From a virus, in the IMG/VR virus record IMGVR_UViG_3300003691_000002, positions 24,691 through 88,690 of that record: a stretch of 64,000 bases of DNA, one strand, 5' to 3'. This document shows positions 42,915-49,819 of this stretch, one piece after another (within the stretch, counting starts at the first letter, position 1; the number at the start of each line of letters is the position of its first letter). The translations under genes were made by a program, and so were the position numbers. The notes below the pieces were generated by a model. The model was given only the letters and a program-made list of their open reading frames with translations. It made no database searches and was not told the DNA's origin.

Positions 42915-43340
42915 TTAGGTGGCTTCTCCCGCCAGCTCTGCTGCGGAGACCACCAACTTGTCAATGTCTTCTTGGGACAAGGTCCCAAAGACATCAGCAC
43001 TAGTCAGTGCAACTGACTGTGGTGAATACAAAGACACGTAGAATTCTTCTTCGTTGTCTTCTTTAGGTGAGAGCAACAACTGACAAGTTTTGTCCTCACT
43101 TTTGCCAGTTAACTTGTCAAAGTTCTGGTCAAATTGCCATTTCCACAACATACCTGTTGTTGGAATGTCTTGCCCAGAAGCATTCTTGAATGTGAACTGG
43201 GTGGTAGCGAACTGGGTTTTACCCTTGTTCTTACCTGTTCTAGTGGTTAAAAATTTCGGCTCGTCCGGAAGTTTTCCACTAATCACTGCGTCTGCTAAGT
43301 AAGCAGGTTTGTGATCCCATGTTAATGTTGGAGTCAACAT
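42915..43340 (-). CDS. Hypothetical protein, 141 aa, GC-rich
   Basis: The first leftward gene at the divergent region and clearly GC-richer than its surroundings. The middle is beta-rich with many Lys, Thr and Gln (KTQFATTQFTFKNASG, MLWKWQFDQNF, FYVSLYSPQSVAL), and the C-terminus is acidic (LSQEDIDKLVVSAAELAGEAT). A beta-rich core plus an acidic tail could fit a DNA-binding OB-like protein, but I cannot support that further. The codon use suggests high expression or recent acquisition. Confidence 0.65.
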   Translation of the reverse strand: MLTPTLTWDHKPAYLADAVISGKLPDEPKFLTTRTGKNKGKTQFATTQFTFKNASGQDIPTTGMLWKWQFDQNFDKLTGKSEDKTCQLLLSPKEDNEEEFYVSLYSPQSVALTSADVFGTLSQEDIDKLVVSAAELAGEAT

Positions 43341-43547
43341 AATTTTGTTTTTTAAGGATTAAATAAACATTTGTTTTTGTGTGGGGTACTCCCACAAAAC
43401 TGAAAAAGAGTGGGGGTTGATATTGGATAATAACCCACACCCATCCATATTAATTTTTTTTTCCAAAAAATTTTTTTTAAAAAATTTATTTTTTTTCTTG
43501 TATATGTCAATTTTTTTTTGTATATTTGCAGCATATAAAAACACATT
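43341..43547. promoter_or_regulatory. Divergent control region
   Basis: It separates the leftward and rightward blocks. It contains poly-T/poly-A tracts, two GTGGG/CCCAC inverted repeats (43381-43436), and on the minus strand TTGAC (43506-43510) about 18 nt before TAAATTTT, a possible leftward promoter. The rightward promoter is listed separately. Confidence 0.5.
43497..43532 (+). promoter_or_regulatory. Rightward promoter P1 (Bacteroidota type)
   Basis: TTG at 43498, 20 nt, then TATATTTG (43521-43528), matching the TTG/TAnnTTTG pattern of Bacteroidota. The extended sequence CTTGTATATGTCAA and GTATATTTGCA recurs almost unchanged at 44202. Confidence 0.75.
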
Positions 43548-43844
43548 ATGAAACTAGATACAATTTTTTTACAATTTGTGCCAAATAAAATACTAAAAAA
43601 GTATTCCCAAACATGGGCTGAAAAACCAAAAGCCACCTTAGCAGAATTTGCAGAGGCTTGTTCTAATTCTAAACATACTAATTTTTACACAGATTGGCAA
43701 GACATTAAAGAACATTATCAAGGTTATCTAAGAGGAGAAGTAAATCTAAGGTACCCAGAAGGTATATTACACCCTGATAGAGTTCTTTTAAAAATAATGA
43801 GAGAAGCAAACAAACAAATTAACCTTGATAATCATGAGTTTTAA
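43548..43844 (+). CDS. Hypothetical protein, 98 aa
   Basis: Its ATG lies about 20 nt after the promoter's TATATTTG element, so the leader is very short or nearly absent. Charged, helical sequence with WAEKPKATLAEFAEACSNS and LHPDRVLLKIMREANKQ. It is first in the rightward series and probably an early gene. Family unknown. Confidence 0.7.
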   Translation: MKLDTIFLQFVPNKILKKYSQTWAEKPKATLAEFAEACSNSKHTNFYTDWQDIKEHYQGYLRGEVNLRYPEGILHPDRVLLKIMREANKQINLDNHEF

Positions 43845-43858
43845 AATTAAAAATAAAT

Positions 43859-44176
43859 ATGGTAACAGCAGTAGTGAGTAAATTTACAAATTTACCAGAA
43901 TTAGAAGAATTTTTAACAAGTATAACAGAAGGAGAACTAGTAGATAGAACTGTTCTTTTAGAGTTTACAACAGACAGAGAAGCATACTACTTTTATAAAG
44001 AAGTTGTTAAATTTGATTCCCCTTGGCAAAAATATTATAAACAAAAAGATAATAGTGAAGTAGTAACAATAGATTATTTAATTGCCCCAAACAACATAAA
44101 AGTCTACCCAAAGATTCTTGAAGCAGCAGAAGAAAAAAATAAAGATGGTTTTATGTTTGGTCAGGCCGAGGCTTAA
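43859..44176 (+). CDS. Hypothetical acidic protein, 105 aa
   Basis: Acidic with alternating strands and helices (LPELEEFLTSITEGELVDRT, EVVTIDYLIAPNNIKVY). It lies 14 bp after the first gene, in the same transcript, and just before the second promoter. Family unknown. Confidence 0.65.
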   Translation: MVTAVVSKFTNLPELEEFLTSITEGELVDRTVLLEFTTDREAYYFYKEVVKFDSPWQKYYKQKDNSEVVTIDYLIAPNNIKVYPKILEAAEEKNKDGFMFGQAEA

Positions 44177-44201
44177 AACAAATTAAAAAAAATTAAAAAA
44201 A

Positions 44202-44236
44202 CTTGCATATGTCAAAAAATTTTTGTATATTTGCAT
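44202..44236 (+). promoter_or_regulatory. Rightward promoter P2, near copy of P1
   Basis: TTG at 44203-44205, 20 nt, then TATATTTG (44226-44233). CTTGCATATGTCAA and TTTTTGTATATTTGCA match P1 nearly base for base. Confidence 0.75.
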
Positions 44237-44272
44237 CAACAAAGAAAAGTAGCAAAAGAAATAAAAAGTAAT

Positions 44273-44302
44273 TATTATATATATTATATATATTATATAT
44301 TA
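44273..44302. repeat. AT tandem repeat in the P2 leader
   Basis: Repeated TATTATATA units between promoter P2 and the 79-aa gene. Possibly a melting or binding region; no function can be assigned. Confidence 0.5.
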
Positions 44303-44330
44303 AAAAATTATTATATAGCTTTTATCAAAA

Positions 44331-44570
44331 ATGGAAGAATTAAACGAGATAATTGAGTTTGCAATAGCCCAAAGAGAAGCAGGTTATTCTTTACTTGAAA
44401 CTCAAAATAACATGGAGGAGCATTTTAAGCTTATTTTAGAAGGAAAAATCCCTGATATATATCTAGGCATTCAAATCTCCCAAAACGATCAGAAACTTTA
44501 TCTAACAATCTATGATAAAGGATTATTAACCTTAGTAAAAACAACGATAATATTCGATGTCGAGTTATAA
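44331..44570 (+). CDS. Hypothetical protein, 79 aa
   Basis: First gene behind promoter P2. The N-terminus is helical and acidic (MEELNEIIEFAIAQREAGYS), followed by beta-like sequence (IQISQNDQKLYLTIYD). It overlaps the next gene by 14 nt. Family unknown. Confidence 0.62.
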   Translation: MEELNEIIEFAIAQREAGYSLLETQNNMEEHFKLILEGKIPDIYLGIQISQNDQKLYLTIYDKGLLTLVKTTIIFDVEL

Positions 44571-44721
44571 GATTTATAAAATAGTAAACAAAAATGGAGT
44601 TAATCCAGGACTTCCTGGATACTATGACAGAGCTACTGCAGAAGAAATAGCAGAGCAGCACAATAAAAAATATCCAAACGACAAATACACAGTAGTAGAA
44701 CAAATAACACATAACATTTAA
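44557..44721 (+). CDS. Hypothetical protein, 54 aa
   Basis: MSSYKIYKIVNKNGVNPGLP, then GYYDRATAEEIAEQHNKKYP. A small alpha/beta peptide that fills the gap between its neighbours and overlaps the upstream gene. It resembles many uncharacterised small phage proteins. Confidence 0.6.
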   Translation: MSSYKIYKIVNKNGVNPGLPGYYDRATAEEIAEQHNKKYPNDKYTVVEQITHNI

Positions 44722-44724
44722 AAT

Positions 44725-45231
44725 ATGACTCAATACATAGCATTAGCAATTTTCTTTTTAGCTCTTTTAACTGTAGGATTTTTACAATTAAAAGGTAAGA
44801 AAAATAAACAGCCTAAACCACAAAGACCTTCTTACAAACCTGTAAGCACTTTAAAAGGAACTAAATTAGAAAATGATATATTTAATTTAATTAACGAGCA
44901 AAGAGAACTAAGAGGTATTGCTCCCTTAGTAAAAGATGACAATGCTGTAAGATACGCAAAAACAAGATTAAATGATTTTCCAACAAAGGTAGGTCAAGTT
45001 AACCATGATGGCTTTAATCCTACCCCTTTAAAAGCAAAAGGATACATAAGAGTGGGAGAAAATGTAGCTCATGGTTACAAAGATGCAGAGAGAGTGGTCT
45101 TTGCTTGGATGAATTCTAAAGAGCATAGGGCTACAATTCTTAACCCAAGTATGAATATTCTAGGAGTTAAAGTCAAACTAGATAAAAAAAATAAAAAGAA
45201 ATCATTCTTTGTAACAATATTTGGAGCATGA
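44725..45231 (+). CDS. Membrane-anchored CAP-domain (SCP/YkwD-like) protein
   Basis: 168 aa. An N-terminal anchor (YIALAIFFLALLTVGFLQL) and a basic linker lead into a CAP domain (about residues 45-168): NLINEQRELRGIAPLV, NHDGFNP, RVGENVAHGY and SKEHRATILNPSMNILGVKV carry the conserved His and Glu cavity residues. Bacterial CAP proteins act outside the cytoplasm, with little-known enzymatic or ligand-binding roles. Its presence among small early-type phage genes is unusual. Confidence 0.85.
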   Translation: MTQYIALAIFFLALLTVGFLQLKGKKNKQPKPQRPSYKPVSTLKGTKLENDIFNLINEQRELRGIAPLVKDDNAVRYAKTRLNDFPTKVGQVNHDGFNPTPLKAKGYIRVGENVAHGYKDAERVVFAWMNSKEHRATILNPSMNILGVKVKLDKKNKKKSFFVTIFGA

Positions 45232-45368
45232 AAAACAGATTAGGACTTACTACTCACGAGAGAATAGCCATGTTAGAAGATGATATTGATAGACTAAATA
45301 AAAGAATTAATAACTTAGTATCAGCACTAACTACAAAAGCTCCAAAACAACCTAAAAAATATAAATAA
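45228..45368 (+). CDS. Small coiled-coil protein, 46 aa
   Basis: It starts in an ATGA overlap with the CAP gene and ends in a 1-nt overlap with the next. RIAMLEDDIDRLNKRINNLV is a heptad-like helix with a basic tail. Probably an oligomerising peptide. Confidence 0.62.
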   Translation: MKNRLGLTTHERIAMLEDDIDRLNKRINNLVSALTTKAPKQPKKYK

Positions 45369-45559
45369 TGTCAAAGATAAAAACACATCCAGTAGAGTTT
45401 TATAAAACCTTTTGGAAAAAAGAATGGAGATGGAGAATTAAAGCTAGTAATGGAAAAATTATAGCTAGTTCATCAGAAGGATATAAAAACAAACAAGATT
45501 GTATATACAATGCACATAGTACAGCAAAAAGCATCGTCGAATTCTTCAAACAGGTTTAG
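45368..45559 (+). CDS. DUF1508 (YegP-like) protein
   Basis: 63 aa. VEFYKTFWKKEWRWRIKASN, GKIIASSSEGYKNKQDC and a terminal helix match the small YegP/DUF1508 fold (one repeat). Such proteins are widespread, with no established molecular role. It overlaps the membrane peptidase gene by 50 nt. Confidence 0.8.
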   Translation: MSKIKTHPVEFYKTFWKKEWRWRIKASNGKIIASSSEGYKNKQDCIYNAHSTAKSIVEFFKQV

Positions 45560-46106
45560 TTTTTTTACACTAGCCTTTTCAGTAACACTCTTTGCAATCC
45601 TTGGTTTGTTTAACTGTTCTAAAGCAGTCTATGATAGAATTAATCCTATCTCTATATCTGAGCAAAACGAGTATAGAAGTAATATAATCCTAAGAGATGG
45701 CACTTCTATAGAAACAGATAAAATATTACAGCCACATGTAGAAGAGTTCTTTAGAGAAGCTTATAGATATAATTATCCAGTAGATAGTCTTTTTGCAAAC
45801 TTTGAAGGTATCTATGTAGATGATTTAGGTAAAATGGCAGGAGTTACTATTCCTTACAAAGGAAGTAAGTTTTGTATTATAGATAGAAAAAACGTAATTA
45901 GTTATAATCGTACCCGAGTAGTAGTATTTCATGAATTAGCGCATGTTTTATTTGGTGGAAATACAGATCATTGTCATACCAATTGTGATCATATTTTTTC
46001 AGCAACTATGAGCACTAACTTTTATGGTTCAAATTGGGAAGCCCAAAAAGCAACATTATTTTTAAATATTCCGCATTATGGAGAATCAAAAGGAGAACAT
46101 CCGTAA
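45510..46106 (+). CDS. Membrane-anchored HExxH metallopeptidase
   Basis: 198 aa. The hydrophobic segment LAFSVTLFAILGLFNC (21-36) is a signal anchor, or a lipoprotein signal ending at Cys36. VVVFHELAHVLFGG (H141, E142, H145) is a zinc protease site, followed by TDHCHTNCDHIF with further His/Asp ligands. The peptidase should face the periplasm. The long overlap with the upstream gene leaves the exact start uncertain. It may act on envelope proteins of the infected cell. Confidence 0.8.
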   Translation: MHIVQQKASSNSSNRFSFFTLAFSVTLFAILGLFNCSKAVYDRINPISISEQNEYRSNIILRDGTSIETDKILQPHVEEFFREAYRYNYPVDSLFANFEGIYVDDLGKMAGVTIPYKGSKFCIIDRKNVISYNRTRVVVFHELAHVLFGGNTDHCHTNCDHIFSATMSTNFYGSNWEAQKATLFLNIPHYGESKGEHP

Positions 46107-46215
46107 AAAAAGATTAAAGAAAAAAAGAAACGTAAAAAAACAAAAGTTTACAAATAATAAATTAAACCAAAGAGATTATATATTTTTTGACGAACAATGG
46201 AATATACCAGATTAG
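46078..46215 (+). CDS. Small very basic protein, 45 aa
   Basis: MENQKENIRKKRLKKKRNVK then lysine-rich sequence ending DEQWNIPD. It overlaps the genes before (29 nt) and after (19 nt) and fills an otherwise empty 90 nt. Short and low-complexity, so only moderately supported. Confidence 0.45.
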   Translation: MENQKENIRKKRLKKKRNVKKQKFTNNKLNQRDYIFFDEQWNIPD

Positions 46216-46475
46216 AAATATTTAATAAATATCTTGAAATAAAAAAAGATATAATTGACAACTTAAATGAAGTATATAATCGACAAAACTATTATTCAAA
46301 AAAATATAGAGGAAATATTTCTACCGATATTAACGTAGCAATTTCAGAAGAAGGGGATTATAAAAAAATTCAAATCTTTGTAAGAGCAAAAGGTATTTAC
46401 ATAAAAGAAATAATTCTCTATAATTTAAGTGGGTATTATAAGTCTACTATAAAATCAAATTTAATAAATGGGTAG
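46197..46475 (+). CDS. Hypothetical protein, 92 aa
   Basis: Helical N-terminus (NKYLEIKKDIIDNLNEVY), then beta strands (TDINVAISEEGDYKKIQIFV). The 8-nt overlap with the next gene indicates coupling. Family unknown. Confidence 0.65.
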   Translation: MEYTRLEIFNKYLEIKKDIIDNLNEVYNRQNYYSKKYRGNISTDINVAISEEGDYKKIQIFVRAKGIYIKEIILYNLSGYYKSTIKSNLING

Positions 46476-46764
46476 TTTTTTAAAACGGCAAAAAAGAATA
46501 GCAGAAAAAGAAAAAATAAATGCTTCTGCAAGAAAAATAAAAAAAATAAAACGTATTTTAAACAGGCTTGATGACGTAGCCAGAGGCATAGTAAAAGATG
46601 GGGTACCTCTTACTAAAGCAAATGTCGAAGTTTATGGGGCTTACTATATGGGTAGAGGATTAGATGAGATGGAACAAAACATAGTGCTTAGTAAAGTCAC
46701 TCAAGTATATGAAAAATTAGGAATTAAACCCAAAGAAAAAAGTGAAGAAAATAACAATACATAA
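46468..46764 (+). CDS. Hypothetical basic protein, 98 aa
   Basis: A strongly basic N-terminal half (LKRQKRIAEKEKINASARKI then KIKRILNRLDDVAR) is followed by a mixed C-terminal half with YYMGRGLDEMEQNIVLSK. Likely nucleic-acid binding by charge; no family recognised. Confidence 0.65.
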   Translation: MGSFLKRQKRIAEKEKINASARKIKKIKRILNRLDDVARGIVKDGVPLTKANVEVYGAYYMGRGLDEMEQNIVLSKVTQVYEKLGIKPKEKSEENNNT

Positions 46765-47029
46765 TATAAAAGATTTTATTTTTGGTAATTTATATTACTA
46801 TTATAAAAAAATATTACCTATACCAAAATACATAGAAGAGCAATTAGAATATAGAAAAAGTAAATGTAAAGACGATTGTATACCACAGGGTAAATGTATC
46901 ATTTGTCAGTGTCCTCCACTTAAAAAACATACAGTTGTAAAGTCTTGTAATCCTGATAGATTTCCTGATTTAATGAAAGAAGAAGATTGGGAAAAATTTA
47001 AAGAAAATGAAAAACTTCGTTTCACCTAA
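46742..47029 (+). CDS. Cys-rich putative zinc-binding protein, 95 aa
   Basis: GTG start overlapping the upstream gene by 23 nt. Cysteines occur as CKDDC, then CIICQC, with one more in VVKSCNPDRFPD, a likely zinc or structural cluster in residues 38-70. Function unknown. Confidence 0.65.
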   Translation: MKKITIHNIKDFIFGNLYYYYKKILPIPKYIEEQLEYRKSKCKDDCIPQGKCIICQCPPLKKHTVVKSCNPDRFPDLMKEEDWEKFKENEKLRFT

Positions 47030-47195
47030 AACATCTGCTTTAGAAGCATTACAAGACATAGAAAAAATATTGGAGGGCTTAAAAGAATTAGAAACAGAAG
47101 ACACTTACTATACTTATGATTTACAATTAAGACCTTACAACGAAAAAGGTTATAAATGGGAATTGAAGTTAAAATTAGAAAAGCATGAGCGATAA
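47007..47195 (+). CDS. Hypothetical protein, 62 aa
   Basis: Helical acidic N-terminus (SALEALQDIEKILEGLKELE) and beta C-terminus (YTYDLQLRPYNEKGYKWELK). It overlaps neighbours by 23 and 11 nt. Family unknown. Confidence 0.62.
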   Translation: MKNFVSPKTSALEALQDIEKILEGLKELETEDTYYTYDLQLRPYNEKGYKWELKLKLEKHER

Positions 47196-47493
47196 AGAAA
47201 AAGTATTAAAGTATTTTACAGAGCTTGTGGAATTTTTAGAATACCACAACTCTATGTCCCCTTTTCCCGTTTATGACTCTGAGTTTGTAGAAGTAACAAA
47301 ACAAAAATTAGAAGAAATGAAACAAAGGGAAAATTATGATGATTTACCTGTCACTGCTTGTAAATATTGTAATAGCTTATCGTTAGTTGTGGATGAACAG
47401 GAAAATGATGTTTGTACTAAATGTGGAGCTATTAATGAGGTAAATATATTTGACAATATTTTTAAGTATCTAGAAACTAAGGATGGACAATAA
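47185..47493 (+). CDS. Zinc-ribbon protein, 102 aa
   Basis: C-terminal CKYCNSLSLVV and DVCTKCGAINE form a two-knuckle zinc ribbon (residues 54-82). The N-terminal half is helical (VLKYFTELVEFLEYHNSM). Such ribbons often bind nucleic acid or transcription machinery. It overlaps the PhoH gene by 11 nt. Confidence 0.78.
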   Translation: MSDKEKVLKYFTELVEFLEYHNSMSPFPVYDSEFVEVTKQKLEEMKQRENYDDLPVTACKYCNSLSLVVDEQENDVCTKCGAINEVNIFDNIFKYLETKDGQ

Positions 47494-48130
47494 AGATAAA
47501 AGAAAATTAAAAAATGAGCCTAGATTAAATGTAACTCTTAATGAAGAACAAAAAGAAGTAGTAAAAGCTTTTTATGAGTATGATGTAAATTTTATATTAG
47601 GAGATTTTGGATCAGGTAAATCACTAGCAGCAGTATATACAGCTATTGCTGCATTTAGAAAAAAACAATTTAATAAAATATGGATAACACGCCCAATTCT
47701 AAAGAGCAATCTAGCAACCTTGCCTGGGAATATAGAGGAGAAGATGCATCCTTATGTCTTCCCGATTTTACAGAATTTAGATGTTTGCCAAGGAAAGCAG
47801 ACAACAGAAAGACAGAAGAAGAATGGGGAGATAGAGATTATGCCAATCTCGGTGGCAAAAGGTGTTACCTTCATGGATAGTGTAGTTATTGTAGACGAAT
47901 TCCAGGATATGAATTACCAAGACTTTAGAACAATACTAACTCGTTTAGGAAAGGATAGTAAAATTATCTTTTGTGGTAGTACACAACAGATAGACCAAAG
48001 TATGAATGGCAGTAGCTGTATACATAATGTACTAAAGTTAAAGGAGTCTGGGTTAGTAGGGTGGACAGAATTAACAGCTAATCATAGGAATGAAGTGTTG
48101 ACTAAGATTATAAATTATTTAGAGAAATGA
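47483..48130 (+). CDS. phoH: PhoH-like ATPase
   Basis: 215 aa. Walker A GDFGSGKS (40-47), ITRPILKSNLATLPGNIEEK (the PhoH RP...LPG segment), Walker B SVVIVDEFQDM near 131, CGSTQQID and TANHRNE. PhoH-family ATPases are common in marine phages and belong to the SF1-like NTPases; an RNA- or DNA-related role is likely but unproven. The start overlaps the zinc-ribbon gene, the stop overlaps the next gene by 4 nt. Confidence 0.9.
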   Translation: MDNKDKRKLKNEPRLNVTLNEEQKEVVKAFYEYDVNFILGDFGSGKSLAAVYTAIAAFRKKQFNKIWITRPILKSNLATLPGNIEEKMHPYVFPILQNLDVCQGKQTTERQKKNGEIEIMPISVAKGVTFMDSVVIVDEFQDMNYQDFRTILTRLGKDSKIIFCGSTQQIDQSMNGSSCIHNVLKLKESGLVGWTELTANHRNEVLTKIINYLEK

Positions 48131-48513
48131 AGAACTCAAGAATAGCTAATATAAATATAAAGTTAAAAGACTTATTTTATAAATGGATTGAATTCACACA
48201 TCCCTTTCATAAATTACCAGGTCAACAACAAAAAATATTGGCTTTATTTTTGTATTACCATTTTATTTATAAACAACAAATAACAAATGATAAAATCCTT
48301 TGGAAAACTGTATTTGACTATGACACTAAAATGTTAATAAAACAAGAGCTTGGCATTAAAGACCCAGGGTTTCAAAATGTAATGTCTTCCCTTAGAAAAA
48401 AAGGTATTATTAAAGATAAACAAATCCAGTCTTTTTATATACCTAACTTAGAAAAAGATTCTAATAACTTTAAAATTATTTTTAACTTTAATATTATAGA
48501 TGCAAAGAGATGA
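48127..48513 (+). CDS. Hypothetical protein with possible winged-helix fold, 128 aa
   Basis: KLPGQQQKILALFLYYHFI, DTKMLIKQELGIKDPGFQNV then MSSLRKKGIIKDKQIQSFYI reads as a helix-turn-helix with wing. Phage members with this look regulate transcription or replication, so it may control the late genes that follow. Overlaps phoH by 4 nt. Confidence 0.6.
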   Translation: MKNSRIANINIKLKDLFYKWIEFTHPFHKLPGQQQKILALFLYYHFIYKQQITNDKILWKTVFDYDTKMLIKQELGIKDPGFQNVMSSLRKKGIIKDKQIQSFYIPNLEKDSNNFKIIFNFNIIDAKR

Positions 48514-48769
48514 AAAAGAAATAAAAGATTTAATACACAGGATAGGATTAAAACACAACCTTCCAGATAATGTTGTTAAACAAATAGTAGAGTCACCTTT
48601 TTTATTTGCAAAAGAAGTTACAATTAATATAGACTTTAAAGAGATTAAAACACTGGAAGATTTAGAAAAAACAAAAACAAATTTTTATTTTTTAAGACTA
48701 GGGAAACTACACATACCCTTATTAAAAACAAAACTAGATATAATTAAAAGAAAATGGACAATATCTTAG
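48500..48769 (+). CDS. Hypothetical protein, 89 aa
   Basis: N-terminal helix with LIHRIGLKHNLPDNVVKQIVES, then TINIDFKEIKTLEDLEKTKTN. The first part resembles the short segment that phage structural-block proteins use before TerL, but no family can be named. It overlaps both neighbours. Confidence 0.62.
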   Translation: MQRDEKEIKDLIHRIGLKHNLPDNVVKQIVESPFLFAKEVTINIDFKEIKTLEDLEKTKTNFYFLRLGKLHIPLLKTKLDIIKRKWTIS

Positions 48770-49065
48770 AGAATGTTACAAAAGAAGAAGTACTGGCAAT
48801 GATAGATAATTTTCCTATCAAACCAATGAGTACTAAAATTATTGCCACTATTAATAGTGAAGTATCTTTAAAATCCCAAGAAAATGAGATGGAAGATGTT
48901 CAATATGTAGTAGCAGTAGGAGACGAAGTAAAAGAAGTATCTCCAGGGGATTCAGTTATATTAGATATTACAAGAATACCCAATGCGTGCCAAATAGTAA
49001 AAGTGGGAGATTTTACTTTTCAATTTTTAACAGAATTTCAAATAAACGCAATTGATAACAGATAA
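48754..49065 (+). CDS. GroES-like co-chaperonin candidate, 103 aa
   Basis: A beta-rich small protein. MSTKIIATINSEV, then QYVVAVGDEVKEVSPGDSVIL and a second KVGDFTFQFL resemble the GroES barrel pattern (VVAVG...GD.V). The length fits GroES (about 97 aa). A mobile-loop-like segment SQENEMEDVQ lies between strands. A GroEL-type gene is encoded two genes downstream. T4 gp31 and similar phage co-chaperonins have equally little sequence similarity. Moderate support only. Confidence 0.5.
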   Translation: MDNILENVTKEEVLAMIDNFPIKPMSTKIIATINSEVSLKSQENEMEDVQYVVAVGDEVKEVSPGDSVILDITRIPNACQIVKVGDFTFQFLTEFQINAIDNR

Positions 49066-49067
49066 TT

Positions 49068-49262
49068 ATGGAAGAAAATTTAAAATTATTACAAGTAATA
49101 GAAAATGCTTTAAACCTAGCTAATCAAAAGGGAGCATTTAATTTAAAAGAAGCGTCGTTTGTAGCTTCAGCATTTGAAAGATTAGCAAAGAATTTGCAGG
49201 ATGAAGAGGTGCTTACAGTGCCAGAACCAAAATCTTCTGACAATGAAAAAAGTAAAAAATAA
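49068..49262 (+). CDS. Hypothetical acidic protein, 64 aa
   Basis: A helical protein with LKLLQVIENALNLANQKGAF, then FVASAFERLAKNLQ and a Ser/Lys tail. It lies between the GroES-like candidate and the 185-aa gene, abutting both. Family unknown. Confidence 0.6.
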   Translation: MEENLKLLQVIENALNLANQKGAFNLKEASFVASAFERLAKNLQDEEVLTVPEPKSSDNEKSKK

Positions 49263-49819
49263 TGAAGCTAATTAAATTAGAAAATTGGGCAATAGTAGCC
49301 TCCGAGGAAACTTGGGGGCTACAGCCTTTTGCTGCTATTTTAAAAAGAGATAAAACAAAAAATAAAGAAATAGCACATAAAGAATTATTATATATTTATT
49401 ATTTTTGTAGTATTAAATCTGATTATTTATCAATCCCAGAAGATAAAAGAGGAGAAGAAATAAAGAAAGATGTAGGATTGCCTGATAAATGGACGCAAGA
49501 TGAAGTAATAACTAATGCTATTAATTTTTATAATAGTTTTGATAGTCCCCTGGAGACTTTATATAGACAGACACTTACGGCTGTTCAAGCTATTGGAAAG
49601 TATTTAGAAAACACAGAAGCGTTATTAGCAGAAAGAGATGTAGCAGGTAAACCAGTTTATGATATATCTAAAATAACTACTTCTGTGCAAAGAGTTCCAA
49701 AGCTTATGGCAGATATAAAAGCTGCTTATAAAGAAGTAATAAAAGAACAAGAAGATAACGAAAACAAAACTAAAGGAAGTAAAAAGTTTAATACATATGA
49801 AGACCTCGACGGATTTTAA
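49262..49819 (+). CDS. Conserved-type hypothetical protein before the chaperonin, 185 aa
   Basis: IKLENWAIVASEETWGLQPF and KELLYIYYFCSIKSDYL, a helical middle (LYRQTLTAVQAIGKYLENTE), and a charged tail. Its size, context and N-terminal style are like the small proteins that precede TerL in crAss-like packaging blocks. Function unknown. Overlaps the chaperonin gene by 23 nt. Confidence 0.68.
   Translation: MKLIKLENWAIVASEETWGLQPFAAILKRDKTKNKEIAHKELLYIYYFCSIKSDYLSIPEDKRGEEIKKDVGLPDKWTQDEVITNAINFYNSFDSPLETLYRQTLTAVQAIGKYLENTEALLAERDVAGKPVYDISKITTSVQRVPKLMADIKAAYKEVIKEQEDNENKTKGSKKFNTYEDLDGF

Noticed and set aside
43352-43636. Minus-strand ORFs of 94 and 61 aa in the divergent region
   Set aside because: They run through the rightward promoter, poly-A tracts and the first plus-strand gene, with homopolymer-driven lysine and phenylalanine runs.
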